Source: Peltaster fructicola
Taxonomy: Eukaryota > Ascomycota > Dothideomycetes
Length of the DNA stretch: 64,000 bases
Assembly: GCA_001592805.2 (NCBI GenBank)
Contig: CP051139.1
Location: forward strand, 2,542,001-2,606,000
Reading direction: 5' to 3'
Shown here: positions 53,754 to 64,000 of the stretch, one piece after another
Layout: every line of letters begins with the position of its first letter
Position numbering within the stretch: position 1 is the stretch's first letter
Position numbers and translations under genes: made by a program
Notes under the pieces: generated by a model
Seen by the model: only the letters and a program-made list of their open reading frames with translations
What the model was told of the DNA's origin: nothing
The model's database searches: none

Positions 53754-55913
53754 TCAGCTGGCTGTAGAAGTCTGCTCCTCTGTCCCTGCAGTCGTCTTCC
53801 GTCTGAAAGCTCTGGCATCTTCTTCGCTAACCTCACTGATGCCGCACTCTTGCTTGGTGATCAGTCCCGACGTGTTGTCCGCTCGCATCATCTCAAACCA
53901 TAGGTCGCCACGATATCCACCAAGCTTTCTCTCCAGGAGTTGATGCTTGTACCGGCGGAGGAAGTCGTTATACCAAGACGGCTCTTCCAACTCCAGCAGC
54001 TCATGCCTCATTACGCTTGTGGCCTCGATGATTCTGCCGTAGTTACTCTTTCCCACTGAATTTGTGGTCCAGTCGACAATGATCTTCTCGAGTTGGCCAG
54101 CATACCCATGCACGTGGTTCATATCCTCGGCAGCTCTCACAGCTTGTTTGAATTCGGGTAATGCGTTGTGAGGATCAATGCGTCTCTCCTGACGCTTGTG
54201 GTCTGTCGACAGCAGTTGATCAATGTCGAGACCGGACAGCGGGTTCGGATTCTTCTTTCCTGGTCGTTGTAATCTTTTTGGCGGACATTTCTTCACGTCA
54301 GCCGTAGAGATGACCTTGTCTAGAGCCGGCTTGGCTGCTTTAGTGAGCTTCTCTGGCGGGTACATGTACTGCGTCAAGATGGGCGCCGGTTCTGGAGGTT
54401 CTCCATCCGGATAGATGGCTCTATGTCGAATGGCCTGATTGAGATGGTGCAGAACGGGACTGAAGGTGTCCTCGATCCGCATGTACTCGTCTGGTTCATC
54501 GTCGTCGCCAGATATGAGGTCCATCTTGTCCACATAGTCGTCCATTGCGGCTTGGAGGTCATCGGACGGTAGCAGACGATGCTTTGTGATCACATCACCA
54601 CTGACAGTCATTATGCGGTCCAGGAGTGGAAATCTGTATGCCCTGAGGTCTTCAGCGAAAGGCAACTCGTTCTCGTACAGACATTCGAAGTCTGCCTCGA
54701 TATGGGGCGAGAGAAGCACCATCAAAGGTTGTTTGTTCTCCTTGGCAACGAACCTTGCCACTGCATAAGATTCAAGCTCAAAGAGAGCATGAATGAAGGA
54801 TGAAAGAGCCATGGATGCCTTGTCATTCGACTTTTCGGGCAGGATCATGTTGGTCCTCCCCATATCCATGAATCGCTCGTACTTGCTAGCCGCGACAAAG
54901 CCAATGATATCGAGGCCCTGAGGGGTTTCGAACGTGGTGATGTTCTGATCGCTCTCGGAAATGTGGACTGCAGTGCGACCATATTCATATCCCTTAGCGA
55001 GATCCTCCATGTCAACCTCTCGTTTGCCATCCGGTGCATTTGCATCGTCGATCTGATAAGCACGAGCTCTTCTGAGCGCACTGAGGTCGTTACTCTGACC
55101 ATCGTCGTCCATTACGCCTAGCGACTGTGGTTTGATGACGAAACTGCTGGCAGATTGTGCTTTGGCAATCATGGTCTTGGGATATCGTTCAACCATGATC
55201 TTAAGTTCATCTAGGCCAAGAGACAGATAACCCTTGTACGACGGTATTGGCTTAGTCTGCTTGACTCGAGGTATGCTCAGCTCGTCTATGGCTTGTGCTA
55301 ATGTACCAAAGGCGCCATTGGTATCCTTACAGAGCTGATGGAGGATCTCTTCGTTCGCATGCTTGGTCGGATCCTTGTCCTCTTCCTTGTAGCCGTAGTC
55401 AGGATCATTGAAGTCGACGCCGAGCACGATCAGCTCAATTTGCTCGTCTGACAGTTTGCGTGCGACCTCTCCAAGGTCATCCGTAGCCATGATTGCCCGG
55501 GCATCAGTGACAAGTATGATCCTCTTGATATACGCCAACTTCTTGCAAGTCTTAGTAATCATGTGAATAGCGATGATCAGTGAATCCACGATATCGCCGT
55601 CTTGTTCGGATCCCGCCACGAGATCGGCCTGTAAGTCGCGAAACGCTGGCATTTGCAGCATCTGCAGCTCATGAAGCACCGCAATGTGTTGATAGTGCTC
55701 GCCATCGTCACAGAGCTCGTTCTTCGTCTGCTCAGACCTCAGTGCGATGACGCCTGAAAGCAACGTCTTACGACCGGTTGCGATTGTCGTTGTCAACTTG
55801 TCCCAGACATAGTTCATTGCCCAATTGAAGTTGGACTCTGTGCGGTTGGCGCCACGCTCTTGCATAGTGGCTCCGACATCGACGATATATATCGTGGCTT
55901 CTTTGGCCGCCAT
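53754..55913 (-). CDS. KU80: Ku80 subunit of the DNA end-binding complex
   Basis: Single exon of 719 residues. The N-terminal vWA-like domain opens EATIYIVDVGATMQERGANR and continues LLSGVIALRSEQTKN and RIILVTDARAIMATDD. The beta-barrel region includes LAKGYEYGRTAVHISES and IIGFVAASKYERFMDMGRTN, both Ku80 signatures. The C-terminal helices start near DYVDKMDL and continue with DEYMRIEDTFSPVLHHLNQA. It pairs with Ku70 to bind broken ends in non-homologous end joining and at telomeres. The absence of introns is unusual next to its neighbours, but the frame is complete. Confidence 0.95.
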   Translation of the reverse strand: MAAKEATIYIVDVGATMQERGANRTESNFNWAMNYVWDKLTTTIATGRKTLLSGVIALRSEQTKNELCDDGEHYQHIAVLHELQMLQMPAFRDLQADLVAGSEQDGDIVDSLIIAIHMITKTCKKLAYIKRIILVTDARAIMATDDLGEVARKLSDEQIELIVLGVDFNDPDYGYKEEDKDPTKHANEEILHQLCKDTNGAFGTLAQAIDELSIPRVKQTKPIPSYKGYLSLGLDELKIMVERYPKTMIAKAQSASSFVIKPQSLGVMDDDGQSNDLSALRRARAYQIDDANAPDGKREVDMEDLAKGYEYGRTAVHISESDQNITTFETPQGLDIIGFVAASKYERFMDMGRTNMILPEKSNDKASMALSSFIHALFELESYAVARFVAKENKQPLMVLLSPHIEADFECLYENELPFAEDLRAYRFPLLDRIMTVSGDVITKHRLLPSDDLQAAMDDYVDKMDLISGDDDEPDEYMRIEDTFSPVLHHLNQAIRHRAIYPDGEPPEPAPILTQYMYPPEKLTKAAKPALDKVISTADVKKCPPKRLQRPGKKNPNPLSGLDIDQLLSTDHKRQERRIDPHNALPEFKQAVRAAEDMNHVHGYAGQLEKIIVDWTTNSVGKSNYGRIIEATSVMRHELLELEEPSWYNDFLRRYKHQLLERKLGGYRGDLWFEMMRADNTSGLITKQECGISEVSEEDARAFRRKTTAGTEEQTSTAS

Positions 55914-56678
55914 CGTGTTAGCATCTTGGATGTACGTGACGTAAGTGAGTTTGTCGACAAACGCTCAGAGCATTGTGATTAGGCAACAAGCGCGTCTGAT
56001 CGCGTGGCTGAAAGTAGGATAGTCGCGCTTATTTAGGAGTGGATGGTAATATTATGGCTTTGCGTAACGCTTGTCCTCCACTAGCACACAACTCATCGAT
56101 AACATATCCCTACTGCCTCCTCAGAGACATCAAAGACTGGAATATCTGCAATGCACGATCCAACCACGATCACCCTGTTCGCCTGCGGTCTCATCGTTGT
56201 GAAGTTACAAGCCATTGCAAGTACATCCTCATACTCATGCTTGTAGCGCGAGCGTTCATCTACCTCCATCACGAACGAACCTCGGCGTCAGCTGTGTCTT
56301 GCACACTCGGTCCTGCGATGCTCGATTCCTCTGGACCTCCTTGGAACTCCGGTAACAGAACATGGCGATTGAAGACCTGAGCGGGACGCATGCCTCTTCG
56401 CAAACGCAGACTCGTACTCCATGTCAATAAGGAGTCCAAAGGCCATGAAGTCTGCTGGTGAGCTTGGCAGAGCGTTGATGGCCTGACGAGCCCTCACGCA
56501 AGAAGACCTTGCAGCTCTTGTATCACTAATGTGTTTACGCTATCGTATGATACTAAGCTCCCTGTGCACCACTCGATGACCATCGACAACGGAATGCTGC
56601 AACATCGAACTCGTTAGACAGTGTAACAGATCGCGTATCGGGATTGCAAGATACTCCCTCAGCATCCAGTCAACGTAT
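55914..56678. other. intergenic region
   Basis: About 765 bp with the KU80 promoter on the left and the 3' end of the MFS gene on the right. A 113-codon plus-strand frame at 56039-56380 has no signature. No gene is supported. Confidence 0.4.
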
Positions 56679-58493
56679 CTATTCTTGTTTGTGTCCGACT
56701 TTGCCAATGTTTCTCAGGCCCAAACCGATAAGAACACAAGTGGAAAGTATCGTAGCAAAGCAGTACCAGAACGTTGCTCTGTATCCTTCCATGAGCGCAT
56801 CTGGGCTGGTCTTGTCCACATAGGATGACTTTCCAGTGACGTCTGCAGCTATCACTGCTACTAGAGCTAGACCGACCGACTTGCCGATCTGTGCATATTA
56901 GAGAGCGCACTTTAGCAATGGGACACATACCTGTGAGATCGTGTTGAAAACACCTCCAGCTAGTGCTTGAGTCCTTGTGGGAAACACTGATGTAATGACC
57001 AGATTCGATATCGTGAACAACGAGTCTGCACCAGTAGGATTGAATACATTGGCGAGGAAGCCTGCCCACGACATTAGAGCTTGCTTGTACCACATTCTGA
57101 CCAGACTCACCACTTGCCCAGTAGCTAGAAGTTGGCGTAGCAAATGCCATACATAGTGGTGCTGCCAGCGAGATGACACAACCTATCATTACAAGCCAGT
57201 CTGCTCTGACCCTGTGCACTAGCAGACCAATCGCAAGGTTGGAGATAGCTCCAGAGACAGGTGCTGGCAGAAACCGTATTGAAGCCTGCGTGGCTGATAA
57301 CGACTGCACCTTTTGGAAGTAGAATGTCAGGATGGTCTCGAGGCTGTTGAACGAGCTCCAGGTGAGGAATACGGCCAAAGTGATGAATGTGAATGAGCGA
57401 TTCTTCCACAATGAGTTCGGAATGATGGCTGGCTTGCCCAGTCGTTCCTGTCTGCCAACCCAAAAGATGAATGCTGGAATCATGGCGACCGCTGTAGCAA
57501 GCAAGGCAATGTTGGCAGGCTGCTTAATGTCCGACTGGCTTCCGGTGATCGATGCAAGGACATAAGAAAGCATCGCAAGTGAAGTGCTTGCTAGAACAAC
57601 ACCAATCCAGTCAACCTCTCGGATGAGCCGCTGAAATCTTTCCTTCCACGTTGGTTTCTGTCCTTCGACATCAGATGCATCGTCGATCTCCTTTGGCAGC
57701 GCCCATACGGCAAAGCCTAGGACGACAGTGTTGAAGATGGCAGAGATGTAGAATCCCCAACGCCATCCGATGTGATCGGTAAGAACACCACCGAGCGCAA
57801 GACCAATGGAGAAGCCAACAGGCTGACCTCCTCCCATAGAAGCGAAGGCGAAGTCTCGCCGCTTGCCCTCGAATGTGCTTGTGATGATACTGACCGCAGA
57901 CGGCAGACACAGACTGATAGCAATACCGCTCAGTCCACGAAAGGCGATAAGCTGGGCAGCAGTCTGCGAAAGCCCGCAAGCAAGCACAAAGCCTGATTGA
58001 AGTACGCTGCCAACGATATACATGAACCGTGGACCAAGCGCATCTGCTATAGCACCTGAGATGAGAAGTGTGCATCCACATATCAGTGCTTGTATTGATA
58101 GCGGCCTATACTTCGTCAGTCTGTGTGAGGCATGCTTAATCACACTCACCAGAACAAGATGTTGTCAGCTATGGCGAGGTCGGAGGCCATAGTCGGCAAC
58201 GCTACAGTCGTCAAGCCGTTGAGTAGAGTACTGATAGCTGTGATCAATGTGACAGAAGCGATGACTGCGGCTGTGCGAGACTGCGATCGAGATGTGACTG
58301 CAGTGGCCGTTCGCTCGAGACTATTACCGAAGGCTGCGACATCGTCTTCATCTTCGAGATCTTCGTTCATGTGCTGTGAAGTTCGCGATGAAGATATAGC
58401 AGCAGGTTGCGGCGCTGTGAGTTGTTCTTGTGATGAGAACTCTGCGAGCTCAATCGTCTTGCCGCGCCTCTTCGTTCTCGTCCCTGAAGTCAT
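56679..58493 (-). CDS. MFS drug/metabolite exporter, 14 membrane segments (DHA2-like)
   Basis: Exons are 58150-58493, 57111-58105, 56931-57061 and 56679-56888 (introns 44, 49 and 42 nt); the product is 559 residues. About 14 hydrophobic segments follow a polar N-terminus of about 75 residues. The first block contains ISTLLNGLTTVALPTMASDL and, after the splice, NILFWPLSIQALICGCTLLI. GAIADALGPRFMYIVGSVLQ (motif A-like) and RGLSGIAISLCLPSAVSII (motif B-like) are present. GGGQPVGFSIGLALGGVLTD is motif C-like (antiporter type) and marks the DHA2 family. It likely exports small molecules by proton antiport. No biosynthetic gene lies next to it. Confidence 0.9.
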
Positions 58494-58809
58494 AGTAGAT
58501 GTTGTTCGGTGTCACGGCGACGTCTGACATTTCTGTGGTGATAAGTGTAGCTCTTGGGAAGTATCGAAGGTATATATCATTCCACGTCAGTGCACAGACT
58601 TCACATCAAGGCAATCATCCTGCATTGAACACGTCTGTATAGGTATCCTCAAAGTCGGCTATACATGTCGTCCTGGTGTTGTTACACTCGCTAAAAGTAC
58701 TACTCAAATGCAGCTCATGGATATCATCAAGCACACGTCGTCGGATCAAGCTTTCAAAGCGTCCAGACGACGTACTTATCAATCATCGTCCCACCTGTAG
58801 GTCTGTCAG
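58494..58809. other. intergenic region upstream of MFS gene
   Basis: 316 bp holding the MFS promoter (TATATATC near 58572-58579 on the plus strand) and the 3' end of the next minus-strand gene. No gene is seen. Confidence 0.4.
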
Positions 58810-60735
58810 CTATGGGAATTGACGCAATGCTCGAACAACGACTAACCCATCACCGTCGTCTAAGGCGAACTCTCGACCATCAGGTCGAACAGGAGGTCGC
58901 ACTTCTCGACCCAGCACAGACTCGAGCACGTCACTGCGAGGCTCGACGAATTGCCGAAGGCACCAGCCAATTTGTGCAGCATAGATCTTGCTTCGACCTT
59001 CGGCATCAACCGCGGATGACCGTATGTAGATAGCCTGGTTGTTAGAGTCCTCTCTCTCATAGATCTTGTCGTGGATGCCGAATGCCAGTAGGCGCAATCT
59101 GCCATGAATTGGTTCCGAGGATCCTGCACCTTCAACAGCGTCGGCCTGGGATGTGACCTTTGGCTCAAGCGAGAGTTCGAGAAGTCGCGTGGCAAGGCCT
59201 TGCAGAAGCTGTTCATATACTTGTCGCGGTAGAAGCTGCCCACTGGGCTTGTTGTTCGGCCAAGTCGAGATGTGCAGAGTGATCAGATGCTTGAGGTTTG
59301 CAGTCACAGCAGACTCGAACTGCTTCCACTCTTCTGATCGTGAACGGATCAAGCTTGTCGTTGGCCAGGCACAACTCATCTGAACGAGATTGCTGCAAGC
59401 CTTACAGATCTTGTCGAAGTCCTCGCCGCTGTACACCAATTCTTCAGCATCTGTCAACTCGTGTCGAGATGGCAGTGCAGAGCCGGTCTCGTTCGAGGCG
59501 TGGACGTTAAGCAGTTCAAGTGTCTTGCTCTGTTTGCATATACCAGCAGTACTAGGCAAGCTCTTGACTCCATGCAGATCAATGATCAGCTCTTTAAGAC
59601 CTTGCACCACGCACAAAAAGCCATCGAGCGCTAGAAGTGCTTCATTCTCTGCATTATCTCGGTGCTGGAACTCAAGCGTCTTGAGTTTCTTGGGCAAGTG
59701 TGCTGACTTGCAAAGCTGTCCAAACATGGAGTCTGCGCCTGGACAATGGTAGAAACGCAGGTTCTTGCACTGTTCGAAGTTGATGACTTTGCACCATGTG
59801 TCGGCGGCATATCGTAGATTGATTCTGTGCAGCCTAACCGCTGTCAATCGAGACAGTGGTGTACACGATTCGAAAGGCAGCATCGGGGCAAAGAGTGTAC
59901 GTGTCAGCAGACCAGGCTCGGTGGCAGAATCGTTCAGCACTCGTGGTTCTACGATGCCGCGAGATGCTTCGCCATCTTCCGGGGTTGCGAAGTTGGCATG
60001 AATGATGAGCTCGTCTAGCTGCTTCGCGGTCTGTTCGACATAGTAACCTGCCGTGTTAAGAGTGTCCAGATTCTCTGGGTAGAGAGCAAGCTTCCGAGCA
60101 TTGTCGAAGATGCCAGATCGGACGAGCTTGTCCTCCTTGACATCGGCTAGTACGCTGCGATCAAGGTCCATGACCTCCATCCACTTCATGCGCTTCTGCT
60201 TCTTATAGAGGAGCAACAGGTTGTCCGCACTGAACGGTCGCCATGGGCACCAACTGAGATTGTCAGCACTCCAATTATCATTGTCTCGTGTCCAATCGCA
60301 CCTGAACTCTTCGAGTATGTTTTCCGGCAGGAACTCTAACAACATACTAGTTGCAAAGCTGGCCTGCTGCTCTTGATTGCATCGATCCGGTACATTTGCA
60401 AGGTACAGGCGAACCTGTCGGATGTGTTGGAGGCCCTTATTGTGTGGACTGAGGAAGGCCGACAACCGGCAGTCGTTCGCACAGCCTAAGTCGAGGTTGA
60501 CATTACGATACAGGTAGCGGATGGCGATCTCATGCAGCTCATGCGATACGAGGCAGACATTCTTGAGATCTGTCGGTCGTGCGATGTGCTGGATGATCAA
60601 GGCCTTCACATCGTGAGGTAGTGTGTTGAAAGACTTCTTGTTGTGATGTTGTGGTGCCACGACGACTGCAACAGGCTCCTGTGCCTCGACAGAGGTTATG
60701 TCGCCTGCTAACTTGGCTTCTGGTGAGTCGACCAT
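58810..60735 (-). CDS. F-box protein
   Basis: Single exon of 641 residues. An Ala/Val-rich N-terminus is followed by FNTLPHDVKALIIQHIARPT and KNVCLVSHELHEIAIRYLYR, a clear F-box (residues about 37-75). The rest has an irregular leucine-rich flavour (LKTLEFQHRDNAENEALLAL, LKELIIDLHGVKSLP, LVQMSCAWPT) typical of fungal F-box substrate receptors with LRR-like C-termini. A Skp1-Cullin-F-box adaptor role is inferred; the target is unknown. It is the second F-box-like gene in the window, unrelated in detail to the Cys-rich one at 18.8 kb. Confidence 0.82.
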   Translation of the reverse strand: MVDSPEAKLAGDITSVEAQEPVAVVVAPQHHNKKSFNTLPHDVKALIIQHIARPTDLKNVCLVSHELHEIAIRYLYRNVNLDLGCANDCRLSAFLSPHNKGLQHIRQVRLYLANVPDRCNQEQQASFATSMLLEFLPENILEEFRCDWTRDNDNWSADNLSWCPWRPFSADNLLLLYKKQKRMKWMEVMDLDRSVLADVKEDKLVRSGIFDNARKLALYPENLDTLNTAGYYVEQTAKQLDELIIHANFATPEDGEASRGIVEPRVLNDSATEPGLLTRTLFAPMLPFESCTPLSRLTAVRLHRINLRYAADTWCKVINFEQCKNLRFYHCPGADSMFGQLCKSAHLPKKLKTLEFQHRDNAENEALLALDGFLCVVQGLKELIIDLHGVKSLPSTAGICKQSKTLELLNVHASNETGSALPSRHELTDAEELVYSGEDFDKICKACSNLVQMSCAWPTTSLIRSRSEEWKQFESAVTANLKHLITLHISTWPNNKPSGQLLPRQVYEQLLQGLATRLLELSLEPKVTSQADAVEGAGSSEPIHGRLRLLAFGIHDKIYEREDSNNQAIYIRSSAVDAEGRSKIYAAQIGWCLRQFVEPRSDVLESVLGREVRPPVRPDGREFALDDGDGLVVVRALRQFP

Positions 60736-61166
60736 GGTGGTGGGTCAAGTCTTCATGGTGTTGAAGGTGAAGCGAAGCAGTTCAATTACTGCTGAGGCGC
60801 AAAGGATGTGTTTGCCGATGAACAAGGACGCGAGAGCTGCAAATGTGTGAATCAAAGATTAAGGCAGAAATGACACCTAGAATCATGAAGGCTGAGTCTC
60901 TCTTGTAGTTGTACATGCGACGGTGAATGAGTGAGGCTGTAAACTTCAAGCCTTAAGCTGTGTCACAAGCTTCCTCAGGCCTCCCTACATGTGATGCATT
61001 TCTGGCGCATACAAGTCCAGTGTAAATGTCATACACGCATCTTCACAAAGTGTAGCGGACGAGACCAAGTTCTTGGGGATATGATCAAGAATGGCGAGCA
61101 TACGATACTGCGCATGAATCGATATGTCCAACGCCTCGCTAAATAACATCACAACAGCTTCAAGAC
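60736..61166. other. intergenic region
   Basis: 430 bp between the F-box start and the FCP1 stop. It contains the F-box promoter and FCP1 3' sequence. A 61-codon minus-strand frame at 60985-61170 abuts the FCP1 end and is not supported. Confidence 0.4.
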
Positions 61167-63515
61167 TCAATCGTCATCATCATCAAGCAGCTCAGCAGCC
61201 AAAGCAGCCTCGAGATCGTCGTTCTCGTCGGGTTCAGCCTGAGCACTTCCTGTAGGAACATTACGCTTCGCATTCTCCCTGTTGTTCGTGGCTGTTGTTA
61301 CGGAGACCAGGCTGCTTGTTCTTGCGAGTGCTTCCTTCTTTCGCTTCTGCAGTCTGCTGCCTTCGGCATCGCTGATATCAGACTCTGCTTCTTCACGTTT
61401 CCGTTTGCCAGGGGTAAGCGAGTCTGACAATGTGTTACTTCGAGTGCTTTCCATGTCAGAGTCTTCATCTGCATCACTGCCCAAGAACTCTGCCAACTCG
61501 GCATCGATGTCTCCCCAATCCTCTATCTGCTCCGTGGCGGTAGGACTGCTATCCTCTCGTTGCATCTTGGGACCGTATTTGGCGAGTTCATTGTCAAGCT
61601 CATCTGCTGCTGTTGACACATTGAGAGGAGTGCCAGTATCCTCGGTTTCGTCTTCAGTGACAAGATCACCCTCTTCAGAGCTTGACAGCGCCAGCTTGTC
61701 CTCATCGCCGAAGCTATCCGGCAGTCCTCCACCCAGATCGTCCTTGCGCTCAGCATCGGAATGTATTCGGTATGCGGCCTCAGGCACTCGCTGCCATTGC
61801 GAGAAGCATGCCATCAACCAGTTCACGCTAACAATACTGATGCGGCCGTTCTTGCGAGCTGCTTGTCGTACCTTTGCTGTACGTCGCTCAGGACTGGCGA
61901 CGACGTGTGTTGTCCGTCTTGTGATGTTCTCGCTGACACGCGCACCGAAGCTCTCCGCCCAGATCACGGTGTCGTGTTGATATATGTTTACGCCCAAAGG
62001 CACAACACCAGAGAAGACGAGATGTACACCAGCAAGAACGCGCGACTTGAGCGAACGCATGATGTCGGCAGCATCTGGTATAGCTTGGAGGTCTCTATTC
62101 TTCCTATCCTGCTGACCTGACATTTCGTCGTAGTCCCGAAAGAAGTCTTTGTGAATCTGCTGCAGCGAGCTAGATAGATGAATGAGCTCCGTGTCGTCGT
62201 CCTGCAGGAGGTTATGTCTGTATTTGGGGTGGTCGAAGGATTCAGGTTGTTCCTCTGATAGAAGTTCCACAGCAGCTTCAGCAGCAGGGGATGCCTTAGC
62301 TTCGTCGTCTGCAGCGTCTAGGATCTTCTGCTTTTGCATCAGCGGTCGATCGGCAAGCTGACTGGCGAGTGCAGAGTCTTGCTCGTCAGTCTTTTCCTTC
62401 ATGCTTTCTGCATCCTGGTTTCCGGCCATTGAGACCAACTGATCGACTGCAGAGACATCCCCGTTGACCTCTCCGTTTGTGCCGTTGGTCTTGGGCTGCT
62501 TCGTTGGCTTGGACTCGAGCTCTGCTCGTTTGGGCAAGAAGCTGCTGTTGATGTCTCCAATACCCACGAAGAAGTCGTAGGCGGAGACCTTGATGAGGTT
62601 TGGACTCCACTGCCAGACGTCTCCTCGATCATCGATGATGACGACCATCCTGGTGTCCACTGGAAAGAGCCGCTTCAAGGTCTTCGCTGTCAAACTACCG
62701 CTCTCGTCTCTTGATAATATTCGATCGGCGAATATCTTGCGGTCAGGATCAATAATCTTTGCGATGTTCTCGGCATAGGCGCGCGTGCCCATTGTATATA
62801 TATGCAGCTCGTAGCTCTTCGAAATTGTGTCGAGGAACTCCGCTAGACCTGGTCGTAGCTTAATATAATACCAGCATCCTCGTGCACCTGGCCCGTCGTC
62901 GATCAGATTGAATGCTCGTACGTCCGCGACTGCGGCATGGTTCGGATTGGAAGGATCTTGCTGCCACTCGGCAACAGTAGGATCTACAGTAGCATGAATG
63001 ATGGTCTGATCAAGATCGACAACCAGGCTCAGCTTCCGTGTGTCGAGTAATCGTCGTTTGGCTTCCTCGTCCGCTCTGCTTGCCTCTGAGTGACTGACCA
63101 GCAATGCAGTGTGACCATGTACCGTGTTCACCGTCGCGCGATCTGTGTCTCTTATCGTGGAGTTATAGCTGGACAACGTCGTCACGTCTGTGCCGCATAT
63201 CGCGCATATGCCTCCAAACTGTACTTCGTGTTTACAAGGCTCTTCGATGTCCGCTACAAGAGCTCGTTTGACCAAGATCTGACCAGGCGCGACTGTGAGC
63301 TCGTTGACCTTGCCTTCTAGCTCGCTTTCAAACCTCGCAGGCCATGTCCGCTCTACTTCATATCCCTCAGGATTCTCCGCGCTCGACTCGTGGACCTTCG
63401 AAGTGTACTCATAGTTGAAAAGTGTCTGATCTCGTTTCACGTCGTCGCCTGGCCTGCAGAGGAGCTTAGTGACCTTGATCGGGTAGTGTAGATTGTCTGG
63501 TGTGTATAGACGCAT
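61167..63515 (-). CDS. FCP1: RNA polymerase II CTD phosphatase
   Basis: Single exon of 782 residues from the ATG at 63515 (MRLYTPDNLHYPIKVTKLL), which matches the FCP1 start; the in-frame TTG upstream is ignored. The catalytic DxDxT is in LSLVVDLDQTIIHATVD (around residue 166), followed by WYYIKLRPGLAEFLD, IYTMGTRAYAENIAKIIDPD and VVIIDDRGDVWQWSPNLIKV, the FCPH domain. A BRCT domain (AGVHLVFSGVVPLGVNIYQH, SVNWLMACFSQW) lies near residues 500-600. The acidic C-terminus ends in a run of Asp, as in TFIIF-binding tails. The enzyme removes phosphates from the polymerase CTD to recycle it. Confidence 0.94.
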   Translation of the reverse strand: MRLYTPDNLHYPIKVTKLLCRPGDDVKRDQTLFNYEYTSKVHESSAENPEGYEVERTWPARFESELEGKVNELTVAPGQILVKRALVADIEEPCKHEVQFGGICAICGTDVTTLSSYNSTIRDTDRATVNTVHGHTALLVSHSEASRADEEAKRRLLDTRKLSLVVDLDQTIIHATVDPTVAEWQQDPSNPNHAAVADVRAFNLIDDGPGARGCWYYIKLRPGLAEFLDTISKSYELHIYTMGTRAYAENIAKIIDPDRKIFADRILSRDESGSLTAKTLKRLFPVDTRMVVIIDDRGDVWQWSPNLIKVSAYDFFVGIGDINSSFLPKRAELESKPTKQPKTNGTNGEVNGDVSAVDQLVSMAGNQDAESMKEKTDEQDSALASQLADRPLMQKQKILDAADDEAKASPAAEAAVELLSEEQPESFDHPKYRHNLLQDDDTELIHLSSSLQQIHKDFFRDYDEMSGQQDRKNRDLQAIPDAADIMRSLKSRVLAGVHLVFSGVVPLGVNIYQHDTVIWAESFGARVSENITRRTTHVVASPERRTAKVRQAARKNGRISIVSVNWLMACFSQWQRVPEAAYRIHSDAERKDDLGGGLPDSFGDEDKLALSSSEEGDLVTEDETEDTGTPLNVSTAADELDNELAKYGPKMQREDSSPTATEQIEDWGDIDAELAEFLGSDADEDSDMESTRSNTLSDSLTPGKRKREEAESDISDAEGSRLQKRKKEALARTSSLVSVTTATNNRENAKRNVPTGSAQAEPDENDDLEAALAAELLDDDDD

Positions 63516-63920
63516 TGGGTTGTCGATAGCATTCAAGAATGCTTCATGCGCATGTTGTGTGCTATCGTAGTGGTCGCTCCGATTCAAGACAACGCGACTG
63601 CGTGTGACGCATTGACGACTTGCTCGTGATAGCAATGAGATTAGACAATAGGGCGGCTCGTGGTCGACAAATAAGTGCTGAATGCGTAGTTCGTCGTGCC
63701 GGGTGCTTATTAGGTCGCTGAACTTGTAAGTGATTCGCAGCTCTGTTGCAGCTATCTAGCAATGGCGTTTCAGTGGCCACCAAGGTTCTTTCGGTGGCTT
63801 TGACATCGACGTCTTCGTCTTTCACGAGAAACGCGCATGCAGCTTGCTGCGACTTTATAGGGAAGCTCGGCGCACGGACATCACGTGCCATGATTGCAAT
63901 GTGATTTCACCCGGTAAACG
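63516..63920. other. FCP1 upstream region
   Basis: 405 bp with the FCP1 promoter. A minus-strand frame at 63562-63891 has no recognisable sequence and is not supported. Confidence 0.4.
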
Positions 63921-64000
63921 ATGACTCCGACACCTACGCCATTTGCCTCAAACTTACCAGACTACACAGGTTGGAGCCTGCATGACCAGGCTGCAGGCCA
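63921..64000 (+). CDS. possible start of a gene running off the window
   Basis: An ATG at 63921 opens a frame MTPTPTPFASNLPDYTG... that is still open at the window edge (26 codons). A GTTGGA following PDYTG could be a donor. The opening is Thr/Pro-rich and unrecognisable. It would be divergent from FCP1. Support is only the open frame and its position. Confidence 0.25.
   Translation, partial: MTPTPTPFASNLPDYTGWSLHDQAAG

Noticed and set aside
63516-63635. Longer FCP1 N-terminus
   Set aside because: It begins with TTG and MRLYTPDNLHYPI matches the usual FCP1 opening.

Overview
The window is nuclear DNA of a filamentous ascomycete (Pezizomycotina). The genes are densely packed on both strands. 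Most genes have one to five short introns, mainly 43-60 nt, with GT...AG ends and recognisable branch points (CTAAC, TACTAAC, CTGAC). Several families are typical of filamentous fungi: a PTH11-like receptor, a LaeA-like methyltransferase, a DUF1857 protein, a 2EXR/F-box-like protein and a GPI-anchored Ser/Pro protein. The overall flavour suggests Dothideomycetes, but that placement is an inference from gene style, not a proof. I found no rRNA, tRNA, CRISPR array, transposon or viral element.

Layout. 1-10 kb: a partial dynactin p24/RO-10 gene, a vacuolar amino-acid transporter, a PMP47/ANT1-like carrier with an unusual repeated tail, TYR1 and RPS14 sharing a 172-bp divergent promoter, UBC6, a 2EXR-like protein and a DUF427 protein. 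10-20 kb: a 1.5-kb gene-poor stretch, then an Old Yellow Enzyme, ARG1, cytochrome c heme lyase, an SDR and a Gfo/Idh/MocA oxidoreductase. 18.8-28 kb: an F-box/Cys-rich protein tail-to-tail with UFD1, a LaeA-like methyltransferase, a glutaredoxin tail-to-tail with a DUF1857 protein, and an alpha/beta-hydrolase-fold protein whose nucleophile is missing. 27.5-45 kb: a 1450-residue disordered protein, an NNT1/EFM7-like methyltransferase divergent from a GST, a PTH11-like receptor, an amino-acid permease, an EFM4-like methyltransferase divergent from a Nudix protein, a WHI5-like repressor, SEN15, a GNAT and a membrane protein. 45-64 kb: a prolyl 4-hydroxylase, a GPI protein, RPS3, a GNAT with an internal stop, a transferrin-receptor-like pseudopeptidase, KU80, an MFS exporter, an F-box protein and FCP1.

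The genes form no metabolic cluster. They are mostly housekeeping functions: translation (RPS14, RPS3), amino-acid synthesis (TYR1, ARG1), ubiquitin and ERAD (UBC6, UFD1, two F-box-like proteins), DNA repair (KU80), transcription and cell cycle (FCP1, WHI5-like), and tRNA splicing (SEN15).

The most notable observations are: (a) a mitochondrial-carrier-family protein with a C-terminal tail built on 22/33-residue periodicity, like apolipoprotein amphipathic helices; (b) in-frame TAG codons inside two otherwise intact genes, RPS14 and a GNAT, both explicable by a CpA-to-TpA change, with the second falling where Trp is expected; and (c) catalytic-residue loss in two enzyme-fold proteins.
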